A DNA stretch of 64,000 nucleotides from Streptomyces yatensis (GCF_018069625.1 NZ_CP072941.1:620001-684000); one strand, 5' to 3'; shown: positions 32,388 to 42,986, numbered from the stretch's first letter. Program-made: numbers and translations. Notes: a model not told the origin generated them from the sequence alone.

Positions 32388-32927
32388 TCAGCCGGGCAGG
32401 TCCCCGTCGCGCGCCTCTCGGGCGTGCGCGGGACGCTGCCGTTCCAGTTCGACGTACCGGGCACGCATCGCGTCGCTGGCGGCCGGCCCCGCGGTGAACA
32501 CGAAGGCCTTGCCGTCGTCGAGGCTTCGGCCGGTGCGCGCGTCCACCACGACGGGTTCCACCTCCTCGCCGGTCCTGGCGTCGACCAGGATCATGGCGCG
32601 CTCCTCCGGCGCGAGGTGCTGATTGCCCCAGGCGGCCAGGGCGACGACCACGGGCCGCAGCGAATGGCCGCGTTCGGTCAGCACGTATTCATGGCGCACC
32701 GGGTTGGTCTGGTAGGGGCGCCGCTCCAGGAGACCGTCCGCCACCAGGGTCTTCAGGCGCGTGGTGAGCATGCTGGTGGAGATGTTCAGGCTCTGCTGGA
32801 ACTGGTCGAAGCGCGTATAGCCGTCGAAGGCGTCGTGGAGGATCAGCAGCGTCCACCACTCCCCCACGTGCTGAACCGTGGTCGACAGCGGACATTCACG
32901 GTCCTCCAGCCTGATCCGGCTTGCCAT
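32388..32927 (-). CDS. HxlR-family transcriptional regulator
   Basis: A 179-residue winged-helix regulator with CPLSTTVQHVGEWWTLLILHDAF, FDQFQQSLNISTSMLTTRLKTLV and a wing ending EYVLTERGHSL. Cys12 precedes the first helix, as in redox-sensing HxlR proteins. A C-terminal extension of about 60 residues (VDARTGEEVEPVVVDARTGR) goes beyond the usual domain; it includes a repeated VDARTG. GGGAGGG precedes the ATG. The gene is divergent from the SDR at 33026 and a nine-base inverted repeat lies between them. Confidence 0.92.
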   Translation of the reverse strand: MASRIRLEDRECPLSTTVQHVGEWWTLLILHDAFDGYTRFDQFQQSLNISTSMLTTRLKTLVADGLLERRPYQTNPVRHEYVLTERGHSLRPVVVALAAWGNQHLAPEERAMILVDARTGEEVEPVVVDARTGRSLDDGKAFVFTAGPAASDAMRARYVELERQRPAHAREARDGDLPG

Positions 32928-32946
32928 CGTGGCGCCCTCCCGAGTT

Positions 32947-32985
32947 ACTGCTAAAGTGAAAGTTACTTGCTTCTATTTTAGCAGT
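32947..32985. promoter_or_regulatory. Nine-base inverted repeat in the HxlR-SDR divergent gap
   Basis: ACTGCTAAA at 32947-32955 is the exact reverse complement of TTTAGCAGT at 32977-32985. Between them AGTTACT recurs (32943-32949 and 32961-32967). The whole stretch is AT-rich. It lies between the divergent starts at 32927 and 33026, where an HxlR dimer would be expected to bind. Confidence 0.65.
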
Positions 32986-33025
32986 CGCAAGGGGCGCGCT
33001 CGCGTGCGTCCCGGAACGGACAGCC

Positions 33026-33808
33026 TTGCCCACCTCCCTCGATGACTCTCTCGCCGGCCGTCGCGCACTCGTCACCGGTGGCACCAAGGGCGCCGGAGCG
33101 GCGATCGCGGCCCGGTTGCGGACGGCCGGTGCGACCGTGCTGGTCACCGCCCGCTCCCAGCCCGAGGACGTCCCCGACGACGACTTCATCGGCGCCGACC
33201 TGACCACACCGGACGGCGTCGAACACGTCGTACGGGAGACGAAACGGCGCCTCGGCGGCACCGACATCCTGGTCCATACGCTCGGCGGCTCGGCCGCGCC
33301 CGCCGGCGGCTTCGAGGCGATGTCCGAGGAGATCTGGCAGCAGGAGCTCAACCACAACCTGCTCGCCGCCGTCCGCCTGGACCGCTCCCTGATCCCGGGC
33401 ATGATCGAACGTGGCCGGGGTGCGGTGGTCCACGTCTCCTCGATCCAGCGCCGGATGCCACTGTGGAACGGCACACTGGCCTACGCCTCCGCCAAGGCGG
33501 CTCTCAGCACCTACAGCAAGGGCCTGGCGAACCAAGTGGCACCGCTCGGTGTGCGGGTGAACACGGTCTCCCCCGGATTCATCCAGACCAGTGCGGCGGA
33601 CGCCCTCATCGACCGCATCGCCCAGCAGACCGGCGACCGGGAATCCGCTCTGGCGTCGCTCATGGATTCCCTCGGCGGCATCCCCCTCGGACGCCCCAGT
33701 CGCCCCGAAGAAGTCGCCGAACTCGTCGCCTTCCTCGTCTCCGACCGGGCCTCCGCCATCGTCGGCGCCGAACACATCATCGACGGCGGCACCGTTCCCG
33801 CGCTCTGA
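33026..33808 (+). CDS. Short-chain dehydrogenase/reductase (SDR)
   Basis: A 260-residue classical SDR with TGGTKGAG at the cofactor site and catalytic Ser, Tyr and Lys in [21 protein letters not shown]. The C-terminal [21 protein letters not shown] is typical. The start is a TTG at 33026; no upstream in-frame ATG or GTG precedes a stop, so TTG is the best reading. It is divergent from an HxlR regulator and is followed 62 bases later by a SnoaL-like gene on the same strand. Substrate unknown; it is not closely similar to the two paralogous SDRs at 20817 and 30629. Confidence 0.92.
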   Translation: MPTSLDDSLAGRRALVTGGTKGAGAAIAARLRTAGATVLVTARSQPEDVPDDDFIGADLTTPDGVEHVVRETKRRLGGTDILVHTLGGSAAPAGGFEAMSEEIWQQELNHNLLAAVRLDRSLIPGMIERGRGAVVHVSSIQRRMPLWNGTLAYASAKAALSTYSKGLANQVAPLGVRVNTVSPGFIQTSAADALIDRIAQQTGDRESALASLMDSLGGIPLGRPSRPEEVAELVAFLVSDRASAIVGAEHIIDGGTVPAL

Positions 33809-33870
33809 GCACCATCCCGACCGGGAACGGCCCGCAAACCATCCCTCAGAAAACCATCAGCGAGGCAGCC

Positions 33871-34227
33871 ATGACCGACGACACCACCCCCTTCGACGCC
33901 ACCGACCTGCCCGACGTCGTCAAGCGGTACCTGAAGGCACACAACGAGCACGATCTGCCCGCGGCGTCGGCCGCGCTGACGCCGGACGCGACCGTCATCG
34001 ACGACGGCCGCACCTACGAGGGCATCCCGGCCATCGAGCGATGGCTGGACCGTGCCACCTCCGAGTACACCTACACCACCACGCTCATCGGGGCCGAGCA
34101 GGACGGCCCGGACCGCTACACCGTCACCCAGCGTCTCGAGGGTGACTTCCCCGGCGGCACCGTCGACCTTCGCTATCGCTTCCTCCTGGACCAGGGGCTG
34201 ATCAGCCACCTCACCATCGCCCCCTGA
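33871..34227 (+). CDS. SnoaL-like/NTF2-fold protein
   Basis: A 118-residue single-domain protein: an N-terminal helix VVKRYLKAHNEHD, then DATVIDDGRTYEGIPAIERWLDRA, the standard pattern of polyketide-cyclase-like SnoaL and limonene-epoxide-hydrolase-like proteins. CGAGGCAG precedes the ATG. No catalytic assignment is possible because this fold serves as isomerase, hydrolase or plain ligand binder. It follows the SDR and is probably in its operon. Confidence 0.88.
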   Translation: MTDDTTPFDATDLPDVVKRYLKAHNEHDLPAASAALTPDATVIDDGRTYEGIPAIERWLDRATSEYTYTTTLIGAEQDGPDRYTVTQRLEGDFPGGTVDLRYRFLLDQGLISHLTIAP

Positions 34228-34272
34228 CGCACCGCGCCGTGGCGGCACCCGGTGCTTGAGCGGCCGTCCACG

Positions 34273-35298
34273 TCAGGCCGTCCGGCCACCGCCGCCGCCG
34301 GGCGTGGCGGCCCGCACACCACCGGCGCGCACCACGTTGCGGAGGGGCTCCCCGCGGTCCAAGCGGTTGATGTTGGCCGCGATATCCGTGGCGCGGGCCG
34401 CGAAAGTCTCCTCGGTGTGGCCCGAGTTGTGGGGTGTCATCACCACATTGGGCAGGGTGGCGAACGGCAGGCGGCTCGGCGCGTGCGGAGGGCCTGCCCA
34501 CCACACGTCCAGGGCGGCACCGGCGATGGTGCCGGCCGAGAGCGCCTCGTACAGCGCCTCCTCCTGGACGACCGGGCCACGTGCCACGTTGACGAGGAGG
34601 GATCGCGGGCCCATCGCCGCGAGTTCGGCCGGGCCGATCAGCCCGCGGGTCGCGGGGCTCAGCGGAACGGTGACCACGACGATGTCGGATTCGGCCAGCA
34701 GGTCCGGGAGCCGCTCCGGGCCGCCCACCCAGTCGGGGCGCAGACCGTCCGGCACAGGGGCCGACGGGTCGCGGCGCACCGCCCGCACACCGAGCCCGAC
34801 CGCCTGGCACAGCCGGCCGATCTCCCTCCCCGTCTCGCCGAAGCCGATGACTCCGACACGACGGTCCCGCAAGGTGTCCCCGAAGGGCAGCCCGGAATCC
34901 ACGGCGACGTTCCGCCACCGTCCGGCGCGCAGCTCCCGGTCGGCGGCGAGCACCCGCCGGGAGAGCATCAACACGCACATCAGGACGTGTTCGGCGATCG
35001 ACCTGCCGTGGTGGTGGGTGTTGGCCACGGTCACCTCCGGCCCCAGCGCCTCCAGGGGGGTGCCGTCGTAGCCCGCGCCGACGACATGGACGAGGCGGAG
35101 CCGGCCGGCTCGCCGCGCGTCGTCCTCGGTGAGCTGGGAGCCCACATACACATCGGCGGTGGCGATGGCGTCGGCGATCCGCGCCGCGTCCCAGTCGCAG
35201 GCGTCCAGCCACTCATGCGGGCCCTCGATCCGCGCCCTCAGCCGCTCGGTGAACCTGCTCAGGATCCGGTGGTTGAGCATGATGCGCATACTGGCCAT
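34273..35298 (-). CDS. D-2-hydroxyacid dehydrogenase
   Basis: A 341-residue enzyme of the phosphoglycerate/formate dehydrogenase superfamily. The NAD-binding motif is GVIGFGETGREIGR; the catalytic Arg is in NVARGPVV and the catalytic His in TPHNSGHTEE. It interconverts a 2-ketoacid and a D-2-hydroxyacid. The ATG at 35298 has GAGGACGG upstream and is preferred; an ATG at 35313 is possible. The gene is divergent from a Dpp-type importer operon, suggesting that the importer delivers the hydroxyacid or a precursor. The last 15 residues are low-complexity glycine-rich. Confidence 0.9.
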   Translation of the reverse strand: MASMRIMLNHRILSRFTERLRARIEGPHEWLDACDWDAARIADAIATADVYVGSQLTEDDARRAGRLRLVHVVGAGYDGTPLEALGPEVTVANTHHHGRSIAEHVLMCVLMLSRRVLAADRELRAGRWRNVAVDSGLPFGDTLRDRRVGVIGFGETGREIGRLCQAVGLGVRAVRRDPSAPVPDGLRPDWVGGPERLPDLLAESDIVVVTVPLSPATRGLIGPAELAAMGPRSLLVNVARGPVVQEEALYEALSAGTIAGAALDVWWAGPPHAPSRLPFATLPNVVMTPHNSGHTEETFAARATDIAANINRLDRGEPLRNVVRAGGVRAATPGGGGGRTA

Positions 35299-35414
35299 GA
35301 CCGCCGTCCTCATATGTAGCCGCTGTCTTCATTTCTGCACGGCCCCATACAAGCTGTCAATGCTTCAGAAGTTCCGACCATCGCCCGCTCCACCTGGGCT
35401 TGTTGTCAGATCTC

Positions 35415-35443
35415 TTGACGTCCCGGCACTCCCGGTTTAGCTT
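35415..35443 (+). promoter_or_regulatory. Housekeeping-type promoter for the second Dpp operon
   Basis: TTGACG at 35415-35420 is followed by a 17-base spacer and TAGCTT at 35438-35443, a good match to the Streptomyces vegetative consensus. It lies about 100 bases before the binding-protein start at 35544. On the other strand a TTGACA (35355-35360 read on the complement) has no matching -10. Confidence 0.65.
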
Positions 35444-35543
35444 CGGCGTCCACAAATACAGACCGGGTACGCAAGTGTAGACAGCCAAGTCGACTGTCGT
35501 TCTCGGGCGGCAACCCGCCACCACCCTCGGAGATACGCCGACG

Positions 35544-37139
35544 ATGAAGTCCTCCGTACCCTCCAGTCCGCGCCCGGAACGGGGCCGGGCCCATACAGTT
35601 CTCGCCCTTCTGGCCACCAGCACGATGCTGCTCACCAGCGCGTGCGCCGTGGCGAACAGTGACACGGCGGGTGATGCCGGCAGCGCGGACGGGCGCACCC
35701 TTCGGGTGGTCCTCACCCAGGAACCGCCGACGCTGGAGCCCTGTGAGTCATCGCTGACCGCGACCGGTGTCGTCGTCCGCTCCAACATCACCGAACCACT
35801 GGTGGAACGGGACCCCACCTCGGGCAAGCTGGAGCCACTGCTGGCGACCGGCTGGCGGCAGACGAAGCCCACGACGTGGACCTTCGACATCCGCCCGGGG
35901 GTGACCTTCCAGAACGGGCGGCCGTTCACGGCGAAGGACGCCGCGTTCTCCATCGACCGCGCCGTCAACTCCGATCTCGCGTGCAATGTGGACGGCTATG
36001 TCTTCGGCGACGCGAAACTCGACGTACGCGCCGTCAGCCCCACCCGGCTGACCGTCACCACCGAGAAGACCGACCCCATCCTCCCGCTGCGGCTCAGCTT
36101 CGTCGAGATCGTGCCGCGCACCACCGACACCAAGGCCAAGGTGCGCATACCGATCGGGACCGGCCCCTACGCCGTCACGTCGTGGCAGACCGGTGTCTCG
36201 ATCTCCCTTGCCCGCAACGCCGATTACTGGGGGAAGGCTCCGGCCTATCCGCGGGCCAGGTATGTCTGGCGGAGCGATGCGAGTGTCCGCGCGGCGATGA
36301 TCGACAAGGGCGAGGCCGATATCGCGACGGCCCTGGACCACACGAGCGCCGACAAGGGCAACACCGTCGCCTACCCCAACAACGAGACGACCGCCCTGCG
36401 TCTGGACGGCCGTGAGGCGCCGCTCAACGACATCCGGGTGCGCAAGGCGATCGGCCTGGCCGTCGACCGCAAGGGCATCATCGGCGCTCTTCTCGGCGGA
36501 CTGGCCAAGCCCGCCGCGCAATTGGTCCCGCCCGGCGTGGTGGGCCACAACGACGACCTCGCCCCCGCCCCGTACCAGGAGGCCGCCGCCCGGGCGCTGG
36601 TGAAACAGGCGGCCGCCGACGGCGTCCCGGTGCACCGGCGGATCACCCTCGTCGCACGCAACGGCATGTTCGCCGGTATCGCGGAAGTGACCGAGGCCCT
36701 GCAGTACGAGATGGCGCGGGTAGGGCTGAACGTGAGGATACGCATGGCGGACACCGCCACCCATCTTCAGTACCAGCTGCGTCCGCTGCCCCGCGGTGTC
36801 GGGCCGGTGGCGCTGCTGATCATGCACGGCAACCAGGCCGGGGACGCGGCCTTCACCACGAGTCAGTACCTGCAGAGCGACGGCCCCCAGTCCACCTTCG
36901 GCACCAAGGACCTCGACCGGCGCATCGCCGCGGCGGACGCGCTCTCCGGCAAGGCCCGGCAGAAGGCGTTCGCCGATGTGCTCGCGTACCAGAACACATC
37001 GATCGCGCAGTACGCCTACCTGGCCCATATGCGCGGACTGCTCGGACTGTCACCGTCGGTGCGGTACCGCCCGGACTCCGCCACCGGGGACGAGATGCGG
37101 CTCTCCGAGGTCACTCCGGCGACGGCGGGGAGGCGCTGA
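35544..37139 (+). CDS. ABC transporter solute-binding lipoprotein (SBP family 5)
   Basis: A 531-residue binding protein with a signal peptide ending in lipobox LTSAC (Cys34) after a hydrophobic core ALLATSTMLL. Family-5 features include LLATGWRQT, FDIRPGVTFQNGRPF and GTGPYAVTSW followed by RNADYWG. It would capture the substrate outside the membrane for the DppBCDF-type proteins encoded downstream. It is the first gene of a six-gene operon and the next start lies one base after its stop. It differs clearly in sequence from the binding protein at 5281-6786, so the ligands probably differ. Confidence 0.94.
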   Translation: MKSSVPSSPRPERGRAHTVLALLATSTMLLTSACAVANSDTAGDAGSADGRTLRVVLTQEPPTLEPCESSLTATGVVVRSNITEPLVERDPTSGKLEPLLATGWRQTKPTTWTFDIRPGVTFQNGRPFTAKDAAFSIDRAVNSDLACNVDGYVFGDAKLDVRAVSPTRLTVTTEKTDPILPLRLSFVEIVPRTTDTKAKVRIPIGTGPYAVTSWQTGVSISLARNADYWGKAPAYPRARYVWRSDASVRAAMIDKGEADIATALDHTSADKGNTVAYPNNETTALRLDGREAPLNDIRVRKAIGLAVDRKGIIGALLGGLAKPAAQLVPPGVVGHNDDLAPAPYQEAAARALVKQAAADGVPVHRRITLVARNGMFAGIAEVTEALQYEMARVGLNVRIRMADTATHLQYQLRPLPRGVGPVALLIMHGNQAGDAAFTTSQYLQSDGPQSTFGTKDLDRRIAAADALSGKARQKAFADVLAYQNTSIAQYAYLAHMRGLLGLSPSVRYRPDSATGDEMRLSEVTPATAGRR

Positions 37140-37140
37140 T

Positions 37141-38070
37141 ATGACGTCCTTCCTGCGCAAGCGCATCGTCTCCAGCGCGATCCCGCTGGTGTTCGTGGTG
37201 CTGGGCGTGTTCTGCCTGGCACGGCTGACCGGCAGCCCCGTCGATCTCTACCTCCCGCTGAGCGCGACTGCCCAGCAGCGCGCGGAATTCTCCGCCGCCC
37301 ACGGCTTCGACGACTCCATTCCGGTGCAGCTGTGGGACTACCTCGCCCATGCCGCACAACTCGACTTCGGCACCTCGCTGCGCACCGGCGAGTCGGCCGG
37401 TTCGATGGTGCTCAAGGCGTTTCCCGTCACGCTGCAACTCGCCGGGATGACCATGCTCCTGGCGATTCTCGGGGCGCTGCTGGTCGGAAGCCTCGCCGCC
37501 TACCGGCCCAACTCGCTCATCGACCGGATCGCCGGTCTGCTGTCGATGACCGCGGCCAGCATCCCCGACTTCTGGTTCGCGATCATGGGTGTGCTGGTCT
37601 TCGGCGTGGGTCTGGGCTGGCTGCCGACCTCCGGCACCCTGGGCGGCCCCGAGATCTGGGTGCTGCCCATCGCCACCCTGCTGATCCGTCCGTTCGGCGT
37701 ACTGGTGCAGGTGGTGCGCGGCAGCATGGTCGGCGCGCTGTCCGCGCCCTATGTCAAGGTCGCGCGCAGCAAGGGAGCCGACCCCAAGCGCGTGGTGTTC
37801 GGACACGCCCTGCGCAACTCCATCACGCCCGTGCTGACCGTCGCCGGGGATCTCACCGTCGGTCTGGTCAACGGGGCGGTGATCGTGGAAACGATCTTCG
37901 GCTGGCCCGGGATCGGCAAGCTCATGATCGACTCGATTCTGCAGCGCGACTTCGCGGTGTTGCAGGCCGCCGTCCTGATCACGGCGGTGACGATCTTCGC
38001 GCTGAACATCGTCATCGACGTCTGCCACGCCCTGATCGACCCCCGAGTGCGCCAGGCGGTGCCGGCGTGA
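37141..38070 (+). CDS. Dpp/Opp-type ABC transporter permease (DppB-like)
   Basis: A 309-residue permease beginning TSFLRKRIVSSAIPLVFVV. It has the periplasmic LDFGTSLRTGES stretch, the coupling loop APYVKVARSKGADPKRV and the C-terminal VETIFGWPGIGKL motif. GGGGAGG precedes the ATG, which lies immediately after the binding-protein stop. Six membrane helices are expected. It forms the channel with the DppC-like protein encoded next. Confidence 0.94.
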   Translation: MTSFLRKRIVSSAIPLVFVVLGVFCLARLTGSPVDLYLPLSATAQQRAEFSAAHGFDDSIPVQLWDYLAHAAQLDFGTSLRTGESAGSMVLKAFPVTLQLAGMTMLLAILGALLVGSLAAYRPNSLIDRIAGLLSMTAASIPDFWFAIMGVLVFGVGLGWLPTSGTLGGPEIWVLPIATLLIRPFGVLVQVVRGSMVGALSAPYVKVARSKGADPKRVVFGHALRNSITPVLTVAGDLTVGLVNGAVIVETIFGWPGIGKLMIDSILQRDFAVLQAAVLITAVTIFALNIVIDVCHALIDPRVRQAVPA

Positions 38071-38084
38071 GCGAAGGAGCCACC

Positions 38085-39049
38085 ATGACCGAGCCCGCCG
38101 ATCCCGACGGCCGTCCCTCCGGCGAGGCCGCCCCGTCCCCCACCCGGCCGCCCCGCTGGTGGCTGCTGCTCGGCCGGGACCGGGGCGCGGCCGTCGCCGC
38201 CGTCGTCCTCGTCGCGGTGTTCCTGGTCGCGCTGTTCGGCCGGCTGTTCATCGGGGACCGAGCGGTGCGGCAGGACCTCCGCGCCTCGCTGCGGCCGCCC
38301 TCCCTCGACCACGGCTTCTACGGGCTGCTGGGCACCGATGTGCTGGGACGCAGCGTGCTGGCCCGGCTGGTGGACGCCGCCGGGACGACGCTGTCGGTCG
38401 CGGTGCCCGCGGTGCTGTGCTCGCTGCTGATCGGCTCGGCGCTGGGACTGTGGGCCGGATACCACGGAGGGACGCGCGAGAACGTGGCGATGCGTGTCGC
38501 CGATGTGATCCTCAGCTTCCCGTCCCTGCTGATCGCTGTCGTCGTGCTGTATGTCTTCGCACCCAGCGCGATGAACATCGTGCTGATCCTCGCCATCGCG
38601 CGGGTCCCGGTCTATCTGCGCACCGCCCGCGCGGAGTCGGCCGAGCTCAGGAGCCGGCTGTTCGTCGACGCGGCCCGGACCTTCGGCACCCCGAGCCGGA
38701 ACATCATCTACCGGCACATTCTGCCGATCGCGCTGCCCACACTGCTGACCGTGGCCACGCTCGACTTCTGCTTCGTCATGCTCACCGAATCGTCCTTGAG
38801 TTTCCTCGGCATCGGCATCCAGCCCCCCGATGTGAGCTGGGGGCTGATGGTGGCCCAAGGGCGCCAGTACCTGCAGACGGCCTGGTGGATCGCCGTGCTG
38901 CCGGGCTTCGCGATCGTGCTCACCACGGTGTCGGCCACGGTCCTCGCCGCCTGGGTCCGCCTGGCCACCGACCCCGCCCAGCGCTGGCGGCTGACGCTGC
39001 CCCGGAAGCGGCGCGGCAACCGCGCCGCCGTTCCCTCGGAGATGATCGC

Positions 39050-39053
<4 letters not shown>
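38085..39053 (+). CDS. Dpp/Opp-type ABC transporter permease (DppC-like)
   Basis: A 322-residue permease. GAAGGAG is correctly spaced before the ATG at 38085. The N-terminal cytoplasmic tail is Pro-rich; then come the GTDVLGRSVLARL segment, the helices, the coupling loop VDAARTFGTPSRNIIYRH and the C-terminal SWGLMVAQGRQYL region. Unlike the first importer in this window, the DppC and DppD parts are separate genes here. The stop overlaps the next start (GTGA). Confidence 0.94.
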
Positions 39054-40055
<1,002 letters not shown>

Positions 40056-40063
<8 letters not shown>

Positions 40064-41120
40064 GACGCCCCTCACCGACACCACGGCCGCGGGCCCACGG
40101 GCCGATGGCCCGGCCACTCCCCCGCCCCTGCTCGAAGTCCGCGGTGTGACCAAGTCGTTCGGCCATGGCCGCCGGCGCCTGACCGCGCTGGACGGAGTCG
40201 ATGTGCGGGTCGAGCGCGGGGAGACCCTCGGGCTGGTGGGCGAGTCCGGCTGCGGCAAGTCGACCCTGGCCCGAGTGGTGCTCGGGCTCGAGCGGCCGGA
40301 CTCGGGGACGGTGCGCTTCAACGGCACCGATCCGTTCACCCTCAAGGGCAAGGACCTGCTGGCCTGGCGGCGCCGGGTACAGATGGTGTTCCAGGACCCC
40401 TTCGCCTCGCTCAACGCCCGGATGTCCGCGGCCGATCTCATCGGCGAGCCGTGGCGCACCCACCGCGACATCGTGCCCACGGCACAGGCGCGGGAGCGAC
40501 GGGTCCGTGAGCTGCTGTCGCTCGTCGGGCTGCGGGAGAGCGACGCCCATCGCTACCCGAACGAGTTCTCCGGCGGGCAGCGGCAGCGCATCGGCATCGC
40601 CCGCGCGCTGGCCCTGGACCCCGACCTCATCGTGTGCGACGAGCCCGTGTCCGCGCTGGATCTGTCGGTACAGGCCCAAGTGCTCAATGTCCTCTCCGAG
40701 CTGCGGGAACGGCTCGGTGTCTCCTACGTCTTCATCTCCCATGACCTGTCCGTGGTCCGGCATGTCTCCGACCGGGTGACGGTGATGTATCTGGGCAAGG
40801 TCATCGAACACGGCCCCACCGAGGACGTCTTCGACCGCCCCCTGCACCCCTACACCGCCGCCCTGATGTCCGCCGCGCCCACGCTCGACGTCTCCGGGCA
40901 GGCCCAGGACGACGACGAGATCCTGCTGCGCGGGGAGATCCCCTCCCCGTACGACATCCCGTCGGGCTGCCGGTTCCGCACCCGCTGCTGGAAGAGCGAG
41001 GCCCGGTGCGCCGAGCTCGCCCCTCCGGTCGTCACCCGTGACGGCGCGGCGGAGCCCGGGCGGGAGCCGCATGCGGGCCTGTGCCACTTCCCGCTGGGCA
41101 CCGGGCCGACGGAAGTATGA
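40056..41120 (+). CDS. Dpp/Opp-type ABC transporter ATPase (DppF-like)
   Basis: A 354-residue ATPase. The GTG at 40056 overlaps the end of the DppD-like gene by eight bases. Walker [10 protein letters not shown]-loop [10 protein letters not shown], signature SGGQRQR, Walker B LIVCDEP and H-loop ISHDLSV are intact, and the C-terminal [14 protein letters not shown] cluster is present. With the DppD-like subunit it powers the importer. Its stop overlaps the start of the TauE/SafE gene (ATGA), so the extra permease is cotranslated with the importer. Confidence 0.94.
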
Positions 41121-41833
41121 GCCCGCCCGAGTTCACCCTGCTCTTCATCACGGTGGCGATCGGGTCGCTGCTGCAGGTCTCCATCGGCTTCGGGCTCGGC
41201 CTGCTGGCCGCCCCGGTGATCGCGATCTTCGACCCTTCGCTCACCCCGGTGGTGGTCCTGCTGCTCGCCACCGGGGTCACGACCGCGGTCCTGGTGCTGG
41301 AGGGCGGCCACCTGGACCTGCGAGGCGCGGGGTGGGCACTGGCCGGGCGGGTGCCGGGCGCGGTGGGCGGCGCGGCGCTGGTCGCCGTGCTGCCCGCCCG
41401 GCAACTCGCCCTCCTCGTCGCCGTGGTCGTCCTCGCGGGCGTCGCGGTGAGCCTGCGCGGTTTCGTGCCGGCGCCGCGACGGCGTTCGGTGCTGCTGGCC
41501 GGCCTGATGTCGGGGCTGATGGGCACGGCGACCTCCATCGGAGGACCGCCGATGGCCATGGTCTGGCAGCGCCTGAGCGGGCCGCGGCTGCGCGCCACGA
41601 TGAGCGGGTTCTTCCTGGCCGGTTCCGTGATGAGCCTGGCCGTCCTGGCGGCGACCGGAGCGGTGCACACCTCCAGCCTGTGGCACACCGCCCTGCTCGC
41701 CCCGGCCGCGGCGATCGGGGTGCTGCTCGCCCGCCCGCTGGCGAGCAGATTGGACATGCGGCGCACCAGGGGCGTCGCCATGGTGCTCGCGGTGGCGAGC
41801 GCGACGGTGCTGGTGGTCCAGCAGTTCGTCTGA
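41117..41833 (+). CDS. TauE/SafE-family (sulfite-exporter-like) permease
   Basis: A 238-residue integral membrane protein with about seven hydrophobic segments. Two copies of the family motif are recognisable: LQVSIGFGLGLLAAPV near the N-terminus and MSGLMGTATSIGGPPMAM in the middle, the repeated G-F/S-x-x-G-x-x-x-x-P pattern of TauE/SafE proteins. The family exports sulfite, sulfoacetate or small organic acids. It is joined by ATGA to the importer operon and a 2-hydroxyacid dehydrogenase is divergent, so an anionic breakdown product could be exported. That is inference. Confidence 0.9.
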   Translation: MSPPEFTLLFITVAIGSLLQVSIGFGLGLLAAPVIAIFDPSLTPVVVLLLATGVTTAVLVLEGGHLDLRGAGWALAGRVPGAVGGAALVAVLPARQLALLVAVVVLAGVAVSLRGFVPAPRRRSVLLAGLMSGLMGTATSIGGPPMAMVWQRLSGPRLRATMSGFFLAGSVMSLAVLAATGAVHTSSLWHTALLAPAAAIGVLLARPLASRLDMRRTRGVAMVLAVASATVLVVQQFV

Positions 41834-41873
41834 GCCGGGCCGCATCTCCGCTACAGCCCCGGGCTCGGAGGCC

Positions 41874-42194
41874 TCAGCCCTCCGCTGCCACGGGGGCGGC
41901 CCGGCGCTCTCCGGTGACCTTGGAGGAGGGCAGCCGCCCGGCCTTGGAGGTGCCGGTCATCGTCTCGCCGTCGACCGTCATCGTGAACGCGAGGTTCAGA
42001 CGCATGGGCCTGGTGATGGCCTGACGCCAGGTGAGCTGGTCGCCCTCGAGTGCCACATCGACCAGCGGGACCTCCTCCCCCGCACCGCGGGCCGTACCGG
42101 TCAAGGTGCCGTCCTCGTCGCGGAATTCGGCCACCGCCTTGATCCGGCCGATGGGGGTGGACATGGACAGATCCCAGGTGCCTTCAACGGACAT
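41874..42194 (-). CDS. Conserved hypothetical protein (106 aa)
   Basis: A 106-residue protein starting MSVEGTWDLSMSTPIG. The alternating strand pattern (GTLTGTARG, VALEGDQLTWRQAI, LAFTMTVDGETMTGTSKAG) suggests a small beta-barrel or lipocalin-like fold that resembles proteins annotated only as hypothetical in actinomycetes. GAGGAAG precedes the ATG. No catalytic motif, signal peptide or membrane segment is visible. It lies 54 bases after the DJ-1-like gene on the same strand and is probably cotranscribed with it. Confidence 0.8.
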   Translation of the reverse strand: MSVEGTWDLSMSTPIGRIKAVAEFRDEDGTLTGTARGAGEEVPLVDVALEGDQLTWRQAITRPMRLNLAFTMTVDGETMTGTSKAGRLPSSKVTGERRAAPVAAEG

Positions 42195-42248
42195 GGTGGT
42201 GTGCTTCCTCAACGTGGGTCGGGGCGGGTTGCGCCGGGGGCGGTGTGG

Positions 42249-42944
42249 TCACAGGGCGACGGGCGAGGGCCCGTGGTGGCGCCAGGGGGTGCCGCGGCGC
42301 TCGTAGGCGAACAGCTCCTCGACGGCGTGGGCGATCCGCGGCCCCAGCTCGCGCTCCAGCAGATACAGGCCCAGATCGAGCCCGGAGGTGACACCGGCGC
42401 CGGTCACGAGGTCACCGTCGTCGACGACCCGGGCCCTGACCACGTTGACACCGGTGGCGTCCAGCATGTCCAGGCCCATGTGGTGGGTGGTGGCGTAGCG
42501 GCCCTCCAGCAGACCGGCCATGGCCAGGACGAGCGAGCCGCCGCACACCGTGGCGACGGTCACCTCCGGACGGTCCATGGCCGCCTTCAGCAGCCCCGGC
42601 AGGCCGGTGTTCACGGCGCGGCCCAGAGTCACGGGAATGAGTTCGTGCTCCCGCCACTCGCCCGGGTCCGCGTCCGCGTCGAGATCGGGGACCTCGCCGG
42701 GTTCTCCGATCCGGCCGGCCGCACCGGGGACCACGACCAGGTCCGCCGCCGCGGGATCCAGGGCGGCCGTGGCGCGCAGCGGCACACCGCCGACCCCGCT
42801 CACCACCTCACGCGGCCCCTCGGCGGACACCAACTCGGCGCGCAGCGCTCCCCCGGCGGCCATGCCACCGGCGACCAGCACTTCGAAGGGAGCGAGCACA
42901 TCGAGGAGGTCGAAGCCGTCGTACAGGACGATCTGGGCGAGCAT
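42249..42944 (-). CDS. DJ-1/PfpI-family protein
   Basis: A 231-residue DJ-1/PfpI protein starting MLAQIVLYDGFDLLDVLAPFEVL, with nucleophile Cys in ATVCGGSLVLAMAGLL followed by ATTHH. GAGGGAAC precedes the ATG. It is distantly related to the DJ-1-like protein at 19600-20238: both keep the VCxGS elbow, the AGLLxGRxATTH stretch and the GDLVTGAGVTSGLD or GDVITSAGVSAGID region, a form associated with isonitrile hydratase and ThiJ-like proteins. The substrate is not assignable. A small hypothetical protein follows on the same strand. Confidence 0.88.
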   Translation of the reverse strand: MLAQIVLYDGFDLLDVLAPFEVLVAGGMAAGGALRAELVSAEGPREVVSGVGGVPLRATAALDPAAADLVVVPGAAGRIGEPGEVPDLDADADPGEWREHELIPVTLGRAVNTGLPGLLKAAMDRPEVTVATVCGGSLVLAMAGLLEGRYATTHHMGLDMLDATGVNVVRARVVDDGDLVTGAGVTSGLDLGLYLLERELGPRIAHAVEELFAYERRGTPWRHHGPSPVAL

Positions 42945-42969
42945 GAAATGTTCCCTCACATGCGGTAAT

Positions 42970-42986
42970 GGCCAGTCTGTCTGGCC
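42970..42986. promoter_or_regulatory. Inverted repeat upstream of the DJ-1-like gene
   Basis: GGCCAG at 42970-42975 and CTGGCC at 42981-42986 form a perfect dyad around TCTGT, 26 bases upstream of the start at 42944. It could be an operator or a weak terminator for the LacI gene that ends at 43091. No regulator can be assigned. Confidence 0.35.
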
